Assembly (NCBI GenBank): GCA_964457335.1
Contig: CAYWGD010000001.1
Location: forward strand, 275,147-339,146
DNA length: 64,000 nucleotides
Direction of reading: 5' to 3'
From: CAJBVW01 sp964457335
GTDB lineage: Bacteria; Myxococcota_A; UBA796; SXON01
Shown piece by piece: positions 18,410 through 26,837 of this stretch. Made by a program: the position numbers and the translations under genes. The notes under the pieces were generated by a model. That model made no database searches. It had not been told where the DNA came from and saw only the letters and a list, made by a program, of their open reading frames with translations. How positions within the stretch are numbered: position 1 is the first letter of the stretch; the number at the start of each line of letters is the position of its first letter.

Positions 18410-19549
18410 TCAGCCCCCCGGCCCCGGACCGCCCGCGCCGGGCGAGCCCGGGAAGTTGCCGGCCTTCTCCTCGCGCCCCTTGCCCTCGAAGGGGTCGGCG
18501 AAGGTGGGGAGCGGCGTGGCGGGCGTGGTGAGCGTGAGCGGAGCGGCGGGCCAGCCGCGGGCGCGGAGCTCGACGGCGACGGCGTCGGCGAGGCGCGCGT
18601 GGCCGATGGGCGTGGGGTGCATCTGGTCGAGGAAGAGCGCGTCGGCGCTGCGGCCGCTGGCGCGGAAGGCGGCGGGCGCGTCCACGAGCGGGGCGCCCCA
18701 GCGGGCGGCGACCTCGCGCATGACGCGCCGGTAGGGCGCCCACGCGGGATCGCCCGAGAGGGGCTCGACGTCCTCGCGGTTGGGCAGGAGCAGGAACACC
18801 ACCCCGCCGCCGCGGGCGTGCATGCGGGCGCAGAAGGCGTCGAGGTTGCGCGCATAGGCGGCGATGTCGACGCGGCGGGCGCCGGTGCGTGGATCGTCGC
18901 CGCCCACCTGCCAGCCGACCTTGCGCGCGCGGGTGCGCTGCGGCGCGACCCGCACGGTCCAGTCGAGCCAGCGGAAGAGCGCCGACCGCTCGAGCAGGAG
19001 GCGGGCGCGGTTCGCGCCGGACGCCTCCCAGCCGGCGTAGCTGGCGAGCAGATCGGCGTCGGAGAAGCTGTCGAAGTTGTTGTCGGACCAGAGGGTGCCG
19101 ACCACGAGCAGGTCGGGCTCGAGCGCCCAGCCCCGCATGTCGAGCAGGTTGAGCGCCTGGTAGGACGAGTAGCCCGGCACGGCCGCGTTGATGAACTCGG
19201 CGCCGAGCTGGCCTTCGAGCAGCGAGGTGAAGACCTCGCCGTCGCGCACCCCGAAGCCGTAGACGCTGGAGTCGCCGAGCGCGAGCGCGCGCGGGCCGGC
19301 CTTGGGGCCGCGGTCGCGATCGCGCAGGCCGAGGGCGTTCACCCGCACGGGCACGCCGACCTCCTCGTGCTCGCCGGGGCGCAGGCTCCACAGGAGCCAG
19401 GGGTCGCCGTCCAGGAGCACGGACCCCTCGACGGGGTCGCCGGTGGGGAGGGCCGCGCTGGGCACGTCCGCGGTGCGGGCGAGGCCTTCGGCCGCCACGA
19501 GGATCAGCGCGGCGACGGCGAGGCCGGCGGCTGCGCGCCCGCCGCTCAC
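18410..19549 (-). CDS. SGNH/GDSL-family hydrolase, membrane-anchored
   Basis: One N-terminal membrane or signal segment (AAAGLAVAALILVAAEGLA) precedes an SGNH domain. Block I is ALALGDSSVYGFG (GDS at about 92-94) and block V is FLDQMHPTPIGH, a DxxH pair near residues 307-310. The arrangement resembles the SGNH proteins found near polysaccharide or O-acetylation genes, so an acyl-ester hydrolase or transferase acting in the periplasm is likely. The C-terminus is Gly/Pro-rich. Start GTG at 19549 overlaps the TGA of the upstream lipoprotein gene. Substrate unknown. Confidence 0.82.
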   Translation of the reverse strand: MSGGRAAAGLAVAALILVAAEGLARTADVPSAALPTGDPVEGSVLLDGDPWLLWSLRPGEHEEVGVPVRVNALGLRDRDRGPKAGPRALALGDSSVYGFGVRDGEVFTSLLEGQLGAEFINAAVPGYSSYQALNLLDMRGWALEPDLLVVGTLWSDNNFDSFSDADLLASYAGWEASGANRARLLLERSALFRWLDWTVRVAPQRTRARKVGWQVGGDDPRTGARRVDIAAYARNLDAFCARMHARGGGVVFLLLPNREDVEPLSGDPAWAPYRRVMREVAARWGAPLVDAPAAFRASGRSADALFLDQMHPTPIGHARLADAVAVELRARGWPAAPLTLTTPATPLPTFADPFEGKGREEKAGNFPGSPGAGGPGPGG

Positions 19550-20784
19550 TTGTGCTTCGCTCCGTCTCCGTTGCGCCCGTCGGGCGAGCGCACGAGCAGC
19601 GACCCGTCGACCACGAGCGTGCCGTCGCGCCCGCTCACCGCGGTCGTCTCCGCGCGGAGCTGCACCACGCCGAGGTCCTGGCGCTGCGTGGCGGGCAGCG
19701 AGCGCGTGACCGAGTCGGTGATGGCCTCGAGGATCTTGCCCTCGAACAGCGCGGCCAGCGGGTCGACGAGGCCGGCGCCGGGGGACTTGCCGAGATCCTC
19801 GACCCGCTTCGCCACGAGCCGCACGGCGCCGCCCTGCACCTGGAGGTCGCCGTAGATGCGGTAGTCGCGCCACCAGCCGCGGCCCACGAGGCGCCAGAGC
19901 CGCAGGTCGAGCGTGAACTCCGAACCTTCGACGTTCATCTCCAGCGGGTCGGCGTAGACGTCGAGCGTGAGCTCGCCCTTCTCGAAGGCGGCGCGGCGCG
20001 CGAGGCCGATGAGCGCGGTCTCCGAGATGCCGAGGCGCACGCCGTCGGCGGGGGCGTCGACCGCGCCGACGGGCTTGGCGCCCGCGACGTTCGTGAGCGC
20101 CTCGATGCGCACGGCGCCGCCCTGGCTCCGCAGCCGCAGGTCGCGGAGGGGGAGGGCGCTCGTGTCGATGTCCACGACCCGGATCTTCGGCAGGCGACCC
20201 GCGAGCTGCGCGGTGAGCTGATCTTGAATCGCCTTCGAGGGGTTGACCTTCAAGCCCGCGACATCCTTTACCCGGACGCGAACGGCGGTGACCGCGCGCG
20301 GGGTGGCCTGGATGATGTGCCCGTCGGCCACCTCGAGCGCGAAGACGCCCTGGGCGCCGACGTCCAGCGGGATCGTGCCCGAGGCCGGCCCGACCGACCA
20401 GGCGGCCTTGCCGACCAGCACGGCGTCGAAGGAGAGGCAGGCGGGGCAGGCGTCGCTCGCCTTCAGCGCGGCCTCCTCGACGGAGAACACCGGCCGGAGC
20501 TTCGCCTCGACGCCGAAGGCGATGGGGATCACGATCGGCTCCTGCTCCTTGGCGAGCGCGGCCTTCACGGCCGTCTCGACGGCCTCCTCGAAGGCGGGCC
20601 CGGCGATGTGCAGGACGACGTCGGGCTCCCAGTCGGAGGGGCGCTCGGTGGCGACCTCGAGGACGGCGGACTTCTCCGCCTCGTACATCGCGATCACGTC
20701 CGGGGTGCAGCCGCCGAGGACGGACGCGGAGAGGAGGGCGAGCGCGGCGAGGGGGCGCGCGAGGGGCCCGGTGGACGTCGGCAT
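19546..20784 (-). CDS. Lipoprotein of unknown function (412 aa)
   Basis: The signal MPTSTGPLARPLAALALL leads to lipobox VLGGC (Cys about 26). The mature part is long, mostly beta, with amphipathic strands (EPIVIPIAFGVEAKLRPVFS, SGTIPLDVGAQGVFALEV, KIRVVDIDTSALPLRDLRLR). This pattern would suit a lipid-binding or LEA/TULIP-type elongated fold, but I cannot name a family. A CPAC pair lies near residue 115. ATG at 20784 has GGAG ten bases upstream. It is the first gene of a two-gene operon with the SGNH hydrolase, so a role in envelope lipid or polysaccharide handling is plausible (inference). Confidence 0.75.
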   Translation of the reverse strand: MPTSTGPLARPLAALALLSASVLGGCTPDVIAMYEAEKSAVLEVATERPSDWEPDVVLHIAGPAFEEAVETAVKAALAKEQEPIVIPIAFGVEAKLRPVFSVEEAALKASDACPACLSFDAVLVGKAAWSVGPASGTIPLDVGAQGVFALEVADGHIIQATPRAVTAVRVRVKDVAGLKVNPSKAIQDQLTAQLAGRLPKIRVVDIDTSALPLRDLRLRSQGGAVRIEALTNVAGAKPVGAVDAPADGVRLGISETALIGLARRAAFEKGELTLDVYADPLEMNVEGSEFTLDLRLWRLVGRGWWRDYRIYGDLQVQGGAVRLVAKRVEDLGKSPGAGLVDPLAALFEGKILEAITDSVTRSLPATQRQDLGVVQLRAETTAVSGRDGTLVVDGSLLVRSPDGRNGDGAKHK

Positions 20785-20919
20785 GCGGGGCTCCTAACCG
20801 GGATTGGGGCCGGGCCGTCCCGGCGGGCCGTAGGTGTCAATCATCAATTCCCGACACCCTCCAGGACCCCCCCACCCGGGGCGTCGCCCGCGCGGCCCGC
20901 CGGTGCTACGGTCCCCGGC

Positions 20920-22122
20920 ATGTCCGAGACCGCCGACCCCGTCGCCGCCCTGTCCAACAAGAGCCTCGCCGTCCGGGCGGCCGGCGCCCGCGATCTCGCG
21001 GCCACCGGCACGCCCGCGCACCTGCCGCAGCTCGTGGCGCTCGCCGTGCAGGACCCGTCGCCGGGCGTGCGCCTCGGCGCCGCGGCCGCCGCCGCCGACA
21101 TCCTGTCCCGCTGGCGCCTCCCGGGGCGCGCCGCCGGGATCCCCGACGCCGACCGCGTGGCGCTCTGGGCGGTGATCCGGGGCGCGGACCCCGGGATCAA
21201 CCCCGGCGTCTTCCAGGTGTGCGCGACGCTGGGCGTGCCCGACGCCACGAGCCGCATCTTCGGCGCCATGCGCGACCCGCGCGTCGACGTGCGCCAGGGC
21301 GCGTGTGTGGGGCTCTGGCGGCTAACCGCGAGCGCCGCGGTCAACGGCGACGCCGAGCTCGAGGCCCGCGTCGTCGCGCTCTTCGCGGACACGCGCATCA
21401 AGCCCGACACGCAGGCGGAGATCGCCCGCGTGGCGTCGGTGGTCGGCTACACCTCCGCGCTCGAGCCCGTGCGCCGGCTCGCCGAGGCGAGCTTGCGGCA
21501 GATCGCGACCGTGGCCGGCGAGGCGCTCCAGCGGCTCGAGTGGCCCGTGGCGCTCGCGGGTGTGTGGGCCGACCTGGGGCTCGACGCCGCGGAGGTGAAC
21601 CCCGAGGCGCAGCCGGGCGCGATCGTCGCGCTGACCGGCTCGGACGCGCTCGTGCGCGCCACCGCCGACACGGTGACGAAGGAGCCGCTCGTCGCGTCTC
21701 CCCGCCGCTTGTGGCTGAAGCGCCCTGGCGCCACCGAGGCGACCTGGGCGCTGCAGATCGGGCCCTCCACGTACTGGGCGGCCGACGGCGACGAGATCGG
21801 CGAGCTCGGCGACCGCCTGCTCGCCGCCGACGCCTTCGAGCTCTTCGCGCTCGTGGACCCGCTCCTGCCGGTGAGCGCGGCCGCCGCGCGCCTCCGGGGC
21901 GTCGCGAAGCTCCGCGCCGGCGATCTCGCGGGCGCGCTCGAGTACCTCACGGCCGCGACCGAGATGAAGAAGGTGCCGGTCGACACCTGGTGGTTCCTCG
22001 CCGACACGCTCCACGCGCTCGGCCGGGACGAGGAGGCGCGCCCGCACCTCGAGAAGTACGTCGCGAAGGCGGCGAAGCGCGCGCCGTGGGTCGCGGAGGC
22101 GCGGCGGCGGCTCGGGGAGTAG
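20920..22122 (+). CDS. HEAT-repeat / TPR protein (400 aa)
   Basis: The first half has HEAT-like helical pairs (LAVRAAGARDLAATGTPAHL, SPGVRLGAAAAAADI, DPRVDVRQGACVGLWRL). The C-terminus has a TPR-like pair (GVAKLRAGDLAGALEYLTAA, WWFLADTLHALGRDEEARPH). There is no signal peptide, so it should be a cytoplasmic protein-interaction scaffold. Between these lies a region with FELFALVDPLLPVS that I cannot assign. ATG at 20920 is preceded by a weak site. It is a single gene, divergent from the lipoprotein gene, followed by two palindromes. Specific role unknown. Confidence 0.8.
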   Translation: MSETADPVAALSNKSLAVRAAGARDLAATGTPAHLPQLVALAVQDPSPGVRLGAAAAAADILSRWRLPGRAAGIPDADRVALWAVIRGADPGINPGVFQVCATLGVPDATSRIFGAMRDPRVDVRQGACVGLWRLTASAAVNGDAELEARVVALFADTRIKPDTQAEIARVASVVGYTSALEPVRRLAEASLRQIATVAGEALQRLEWPVALAGVWADLGLDAAEVNPEAQPGAIVALTGSDALVRATADTVTKEPLVASPRRLWLKRPGATEATWALQIGPSTYWAADGDEIGELGDRLLAADAFELFALVDPLLPVSAAAARLRGVAKLRAGDLAGALEYLTAATEMKKVPVDTWWFLADTLHALGRDEEARPHLEKYVAKAAKRAPWVAEARRRLGE

Positions 22123-22142
22123 CGGTCGGCCGAACCGCGCTG

Positions 22143-22198
22143 TTCGCGTCCTGTGAACGCGAAGAAGCGGGACGGGCGCACATCGCGAGCGCTCGCGA
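22143..22198. promoter_or_regulatory. Two adjacent palindromes before a three-gene operon
   Basis: TTCGCGT and ACGCGAA (22143-22149 and 22157-22163) form a 7-bp stem with a 7-base loop. TCGCGAGCGCTCGCGA at 22183-22198 is a perfect 16-bp palindrome. They sit between the HEAT/TPR gene and the next gene (start 22239). They could end the first gene's transcript or serve as operators for the second. Neither has a T run, which makes simple termination less likely. Confidence 0.35.
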
Positions 22199-22238
22199 CG
22201 TAGGATTCGCCTCGTCGGGATGACCCCGAGGAGGCGGA

Positions 22239-22604
22239 ATGTCCGAGTTGACCGGCGCGAAGCAGGTTTCGAAGGTCTCGTTCTACCAGGTGACGGACGG
22301 GCAGGACGTGGTGCTCGACGTGGTCGTCGGGATGGGGATGCCGTCGGGGGCGAGCGTCACGCTGAACGGGGAGCCGCTCGCCCACGCGCCGCAGATCGCC
22401 GGCCTCGAGATCGGCGAGGGGAGCACGCTCCACGGCAAGACGCTCGTGGTCGTGGCGACCGTGCGCGACGACAACCCGAACACCGACAACACCGCGGCCA
22501 CGCTGTACCTGCGCGGCGGCACGGTGCCCAAGGAGCTCCCGGCGAGCGCGGTGGCCGACCCGAACCAACTCGTCGTCTACACCTTCCTCGTGAACCTCCT
22601 GTGA
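22239..22604 (+). CDS. Small beta-rich protein of unknown function (121 aa)
   Basis: ATG at 22239 follows GAGGCGGA, a fair ribosome site. The product is a soluble, mostly beta protein (VSFYQVTDGQDVVLDVVVGM, TLVVVATVRDDNPNTDNTAA) with no signal peptide and no family I recognise. The pattern suits a small jelly-roll or Ig-like domain. The gene is the first of three closely spaced genes; its TGA overlaps the GTG of the next one (GTGA), so the two are probably co-translated. Confidence 0.75.
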   Translation: MSELTGAKQVSKVSFYQVTDGQDVVLDVVVGMGMPSGASVTLNGEPLAHAPQIAGLEIGEGSTLHGKTLVVVATVRDDNPNTDNTAATLYLRGGTVPKELPASAVADPNQLVVYTFLVNLL

Positions 22605-24004
22605 TCGCGCTCCTCCTGGCGGTGCCGGCGCACGCGCTCGACCTCTTCGGGAGCGACAAGGCGAGCTCGGACGAGACGACCAGCGGCGCGACGTCCTCCT
22701 CGGAGGCGGGGAGCGCCGCGGCGCTCGTCGTGCTCGGCGCGACGGTCGACGACGTGCAGACGCCCTCCACGTCCGCGGACCTCGCGATCTCGCTCGGGGG
22801 CGCGTTCGAGGACGGCGCGCTCTCCGACTCCTACGCGATCGAGGTCTCGCCCGCGTGGCTCGGCGGCGTCGGCAAGCGCCTCACGCTCGCGAAGTACGCG
22901 GCCGGCGGCTGGGAGTCCGTGCTCTGGAACTCCAACCTCTCGCTCGCCACGCTCACGGACGACGACGACGTGGCCCGGAGCGCGCTCGCCTACCGGACGA
23001 CGTTCTGGGCGGCGCCCCCGAAGAAGAGCGCCACCGGCGCGTTCCTGGACGCCTACGCGAAGGCCTTCGCGGACAACCGCATCGTGGACGTGCCCGCGGA
23101 CGGCGACGCCTGCGTGTCGACCATCGGCAACCTCTCGCGCCTCGCGCTCGCCGTGAACCAGAAGGTGAGCGCGTCCCTGCCGGAGACCGCGAAGGTCTAC
23201 GACGCGCTCGGCAAGTGGGAGGCCGCGTGCGCCGCCGTCGACCCGACCCGCACGCCGGACGCCGCCGCGCTCTGCACCGACTTCCGCACCGCCGAGGCGC
23301 GGGGCCCGCGCGACCGCGTGGCCGACGCGGCGCTCACGAAGACGATCGAGGCCCTGAAGGCGTCCGCGGACGCCGCGATGGCCGACCAGAAGGCCGCGCT
23401 GGACAAGACGGTCAAGAAGACCATCGCGGACATCGCCAAGAACCCCTCGAAGTACGGCACCTTGGGGCAGTACCTCTCGGATGTCGACGGAGAAGAGGCC
23501 TTCGCCGGCTGCGAGGACATCCTCACCGACCGCGAGGGCTTTTTGGTCGACTTCGCGCTCGGCGCGGGCGTGCGGTCGCCGGGCGCGGTGCTCGAGGACA
23601 CGGAGCTCGACGTGGTGCGGCTCTGGTTCGCCCCGGGCTACGTCCGCGAGAAGTGGAGCCTTGTGGGGCTCGCGCGGCTGTCGCTCGAGGACCTCCACAC
23701 CGACACGCCCGTCCAGACCGTGGACCTCGGCGGCGGCTTCGGCTTCCACTGGGCCCGGTTCACGCTCACGCCCGAGGTGCTCGTGCGGGCGCCGCTCGCC
23801 AACGCGGAGTGGGAGGTGCACGCGACGGTCGGGGGCGACGTGCGCGTGATGCAGGGGGTGTGGTTCACGCTCGAGGCCGGCGGCGCGTGGCCCGCCGACG
23901 AGCCGGGCTCCTTCGTGAGCTTCGCCGGCCTGACCTTCGGCGTGGAGCGCGACCGCCCCACGCCGCTCCCCGACACGAACGACCTCGCCCGCAAGCTGCC
24001 GTAG
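22601..24004 (+). CDS. Exported protein with beta-rich C-terminus, unknown function (467 aa)
   Basis: GTG at 22601 overlaps the upstream TGA. The start VIALLLAVPAHALDLFG is a short signal peptide, followed by a Ser/Thr/Glu-rich stretch. The middle is helical and Lys/Asp-rich (ALTKTIEALKASADAAMADQ). The last 150 residues alternate in a beta-barrel-like way (DLGGGFGFHWARFTLTPEVL, VHATVGGDVRVMQGVWFTLE). An outer-membrane or periplasmic place is likely. Four Cys lie in the middle part and may form disulfides. Unknown family. Its neighbours are the small beta-rich protein before it and a two-TM protein after it. Confidence 0.75.
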   Translation: MIALLLAVPAHALDLFGSDKASSDETTSGATSSSEAGSAAALVVLGATVDDVQTPSTSADLAISLGGAFEDGALSDSYAIEVSPAWLGGVGKRLTLAKYAAGGWESVLWNSNLSLATLTDDDDVARSALAYRTTFWAAPPKKSATGAFLDAYAKAFADNRIVDVPADGDACVSTIGNLSRLALAVNQKVSASLPETAKVYDALGKWEAACAAVDPTRTPDAAALCTDFRTAEARGPRDRVADAALTKTIEALKASADAAMADQKAALDKTVKKTIADIAKNPSKYGTLGQYLSDVDGEEAFAGCEDILTDREGFLVDFALGAGVRSPGAVLEDTELDVVRLWFAPGYVREKWSLVGLARLSLEDLHTDTPVQTVDLGGGFGFHWARFTLTPEVLVRAPLANAEWEVHATVGGDVRVMQGVWFTLEAGGAWPADEPGSFVSFAGLTFGVERDRPTPLPDTNDLARKLP

Positions 24005-24015
24005 GAGGACCGCCG

Positions 24016-25026
24016 ATGCCCGCCGACGCCGCCCCCGTGCTCGTCCCGACGCCGACGCCGACGCCGGCCCCGCCCGCCGAGCCGATGCCCCCCGACCGGG
24101 AGCTCCCGGACTACGCCTTCGCGGAGATCGCCGAGCGATCCCGCGAGAAGACGTGGCACTTCTTCCCGGGCTGGCGGCGCTCGCGCAGCGGCACCGCCCA
24201 GCGCCCGAGCCGCGCCGCGGTGGTGGCCTACTCGCGGATCTTCGTGGAGCGCCTCGGCGCGCCCGCGGACCTCGTCGGGAAGGGCGACCCCGGCGTGGCG
24301 CGCCTGCTCTTGCGCTACGCCGACGCCGTGCACGCGCGCATCGAGTGGTACGAGAGCCTGCTCGAGTCGATGAACAGCAGCTACCAGCGCCTCCGCGCGA
24401 CGCTCGTGGCGGTGCCGATCGCGCTCCTCGGCTTCGTGGCGTACCTGGCGTGGGTGGACGCCGGCGTGGAGAGCCTCGTTTCGGTGGCCGTCGTGGGCAT
24501 CGTGTGGTTCCAGCTCGGGCTGAAGCTCCGGAACGACAAGGGCCACATCGACGCATACGTGACCGCGCTGACGACGCTCAAGAAGCAGCTGTTCGCCTTC
24601 GAGGCGCAGTGGGACGACAAGTGCTGGCGCGCGAGCGCCTGGCCAGTGGGTTTTGCGTCCGCCCTCGCGGCCGGCATCCGGGCGGCGGAGGCCGTGGAGG
24701 AGGCCGAGCGCTTCGCCACGTTGCGCGCCCGCGTGGACGGCGTGAGCGGCAGCGCGGAGAGCCTCTCGAAGCTCGTCGAGGGCCTCCCGGCGGTCGCCAC
24801 CGCGCAGGGGGCGCTCCTGCACCCCGCGACGGCGCCGCAGACGCTCACCGAGCTCCAGAAGGCCGAGATCGAGCTCGAGGCCGCGCGCCGCGCCGAGGAG
24901 GAGGCCACCGCGGCGACGTGGAGCCTGCCCGCGAACGCCGACGAGTATCGGAAGGCGCGCATCGTGGCGGAGGCGAAGGTGCTGCGGCTGCGGAGGGAGG
25001 AGGAGGCGCTCCGCGGCCGGAGTTAG
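24016..25026 (+). CDS. Two-TM protein with coiled-coil C-terminus (336 aa)
   Basis: ATG at 24016 with a strong AGGAGG site at about 24003-24008. After a Pro/Thr-rich N-terminus comes RIEWYESLLESMNSSYQRLR and two close hydrophobic helices (ATLVAVPIALLGFVAYLAW, SLVSVAVVGIVWFQLGL), then a helical charged region to the end. A short helix with an aromatic pair before two TM segments recalls the SLATT class of 2TM effectors associated with nucleotide-signalling defence, but the match is only by eye and no nucleotide sensor lies beside it. Its stop codon (TAG) overlaps the stop (TAA) of the opposite gene in TTAG. Probably the last gene of the three-gene operon. Confidence 0.75.
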   Translation: MPADAAPVLVPTPTPTPAPPAEPMPPDRELPDYAFAEIAERSREKTWHFFPGWRRSRSGTAQRPSRAAVVAYSRIFVERLGAPADLVGKGDPGVARLLLRYADAVHARIEWYESLLESMNSSYQRLRATLVAVPIALLGFVAYLAWVDAGVESLVSVAVVGIVWFQLGLKLRNDKGHIDAYVTALTTLKKQLFAFEAQWDDKCWRASAWPVGFASALAAGIRAAEAVEEAERFATLRARVDGVSGSAESLSKLVEGLPAVATAQGALLHPATAPQTLTELQKAEIELEAARRAEEEATAATWSLPANADEYRKARIVAEAKVLRLRREEEALRGRS

Positions 25027-26759
25027 TCCAGCCCGAACTCCTCCGCGGCGGACTTCAGCGCGATCTTCGGCTGGTCCTCCTTGCGGAGCACGAAGGGCCC
25101 GGCCACGAGCACGTCCATCTCGGTGCGCATGAAGCAGCGCCAGGCGTCTAGCGGGGAGTTGACCATCGGCTCGCCGCGTACGTTCATGCTCGTGTTGACG
25201 AGCACGGGGACGCCCGTGCGCTCGCCGAAGGCCTTCACGAGGTCGTAGTAGAGCGCGTCCTGGTCGCGGTTGATCGTCTGGATGCGGGCCGAACCGTCCA
25301 CGTGGGTGACCGCGGGGAGCGCGGGCTTGTCCTTCCGCACCGGCGCCACGAGCAGCATGTAGGGGGAGGGGCGGTCGAGCTCGAACCACTCGGAGACCTG
25401 CTCCTCGAGCACGGACGGCGCGAAGGGCCGGAAGCCCTCCCGCATCTTGATCTTCATGTTGATGATCGTGCGCATCTCCGGGTGGCGCGGGTCGCCCAGG
25501 ATGCTCCGGTGGCCGAGGGCACGCGGGCCCCACTCCATGCGGCCCTGGAACCAGCCCACGACCTTGCCGGCGGCGATCTGCTCGACGGTCTCCGCGAGCA
25601 GCGCGTCGCGGTCGAAGCGGCGGTAGACGGCCTTCTCCTCGTCGAGCACGGCCCGGATGGTGTCCTCGTCGTAGCCGGGGCCGAGGTACACGGAGGCGAG
25701 GCGCGGGAGCCGCGGCTTCTGGAGGAGCTGGTGCCACGCCATCAGCGCGGCGCCCATGGCCCCGCCCGCGTCGCCGGCCGCCGGCTGCACGTAGATGTCC
25801 TCGACCGGGGCGCGGCGGAGGATCTCGCCGTTCGCGACGCAGTTGAGCGCCACGCCGCCCGCGAGGCACAACCTCTTGTGCCCGGTCTCCTTCACCACGG
25901 TCGTGGCGAGCTTCACCATCGTGTCGTCCACGACGACCTGGAGCGACCGCGCCACGTCCTTGTGGAACTGGGTCAGCTCCCCGCGCTCGAGCGGCCGCGC
26001 CGGCTGCCCCATGAGCGCTTCGAACCGCTCGTTGAACATGCGCTCGCCGAGGTCGAAGGCGAAGTACCGCATGTCGAGGCGGAAGGTGCCGTCGGGCGCG
26101 ACGTGGATGAGCTCGCGGATCTTGTCGACGTAGAGCGGCTCGCCGTAGGGCGCGAGGCCCATGACCTTGTACTCGGCGGAGTTCACCTTGAAGCCGAGGT
26201 AGAGCGTCATCGCGCTGTACAGGAGCCCGAGGGAGTGGGGGAAGCGCGTCTCGCCCGTGAGGGTGAGGACGCCGCCCCGGCCGTGGCCCCACGAGGAGGT
26301 GGCCCACTCGCCCACGCCGTCCACGGTGAGCACCGCGGCGTCCTCCCAGCCCGAGCAGTAGAACGCGCTCGCGGCGTGGGAGAGGTGGTGCTCCGAGTAG
26401 AGGACCGGCCCGCCGTAGTCGAGCTCGTTGCGGAGCTCCTTCGGGAGCCGCAGCTGCACGCCCGCCATGTGCGGCATCTTGCGGAGGAAGTGCCCGAAGC
26501 CGGCCGGGAAGGTGTCGAGCGACGTGCGCAGGGCCCGGTCGAGCTTGCGGATGGGCTTGTCGTAGTAGACGACCGCGCTCACGTCCGACGGCCGGAGGCC
26601 GGCCTCGCCGAGCACGTAGCGGATCGCGTCGACCGGCAGGCGGGAGTCGTGCTTCTTGCGGGTGAACGCCTCTTCCGACGCCGCGGCGACGATCCGCCCG
26701 TCCGAGAGCAGGCAGGCGGCGGCGTCGTGGTAGAAGCAGGACACGCCCAGGATGTGCAT
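25023..26759 (-). CDS. NodU/CmcH/TobZ-family O-carbamoyltransferase
   Basis: An N-terminal Kae1-like ATPase fold (ILGVSCFYHDAAACLLSDG, SEEAFTRKKHD, EHHLSHAASAFYCSG, VLTVDGVGEWATSS, LCLAGGVALNCVANG) is followed by the C-terminal domain (GRMEWGPRALGHRSILGDPR, KMREGFRPFAPSVL, GVPVLVNTSMNVRGEP). These are the family's signature blocks, including the metal-binding His pair HHLSH. The enzymes use carbamoyl phosphate and ATP to carbamoylate a hydroxyl of a sugar, antibiotic or lipid. At 578 aa it has full length. In other genomes the gene is often next to small SxtJ-like or SGNH genes; here it stands alone, so the acceptor is unknown. ATG at 26759. Confidence 0.93.
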   Translation of the reverse strand: MHILGVSCFYHDAAACLLSDGRIVAAASEEAFTRKKHDSRLPVDAIRYVLGEAGLRPSDVSAVVYYDKPIRKLDRALRTSLDTFPAGFGHFLRKMPHMAGVQLRLPKELRNELDYGGPVLYSEHHLSHAASAFYCSGWEDAAVLTVDGVGEWATSSWGHGRGGVLTLTGETRFPHSLGLLYSAMTLYLGFKVNSAEYKVMGLAPYGEPLYVDKIRELIHVAPDGTFRLDMRYFAFDLGERMFNERFEALMGQPARPLERGELTQFHKDVARSLQVVVDDTMVKLATTVVKETGHKRLCLAGGVALNCVANGEILRRAPVEDIYVQPAAGDAGGAMGAALMAWHQLLQKPRLPRLASVYLGPGYDEDTIRAVLDEEKAVYRRFDRDALLAETVEQIAAGKVVGWFQGRMEWGPRALGHRSILGDPRHPEMRTIINMKIKMREGFRPFAPSVLEEQVSEWFELDRPSPYMLLVAPVRKDKPALPAVTHVDGSARIQTINRDQDALYYDLVKAFGERTGVPVLVNTSMNVRGEPMVNSPLDAWRCFMRTEMDVLVAGPFVLRKEDQPKIALKSAAEEFGLD

Positions 26760-26837
26760 CGGCGCTGCCTATGGCGACCGGCGCTCGTCCACAAGGCGCG
26801 GGCGCTCGGTCCGCGCCTCGTGCTAGAACGGGAGGAG

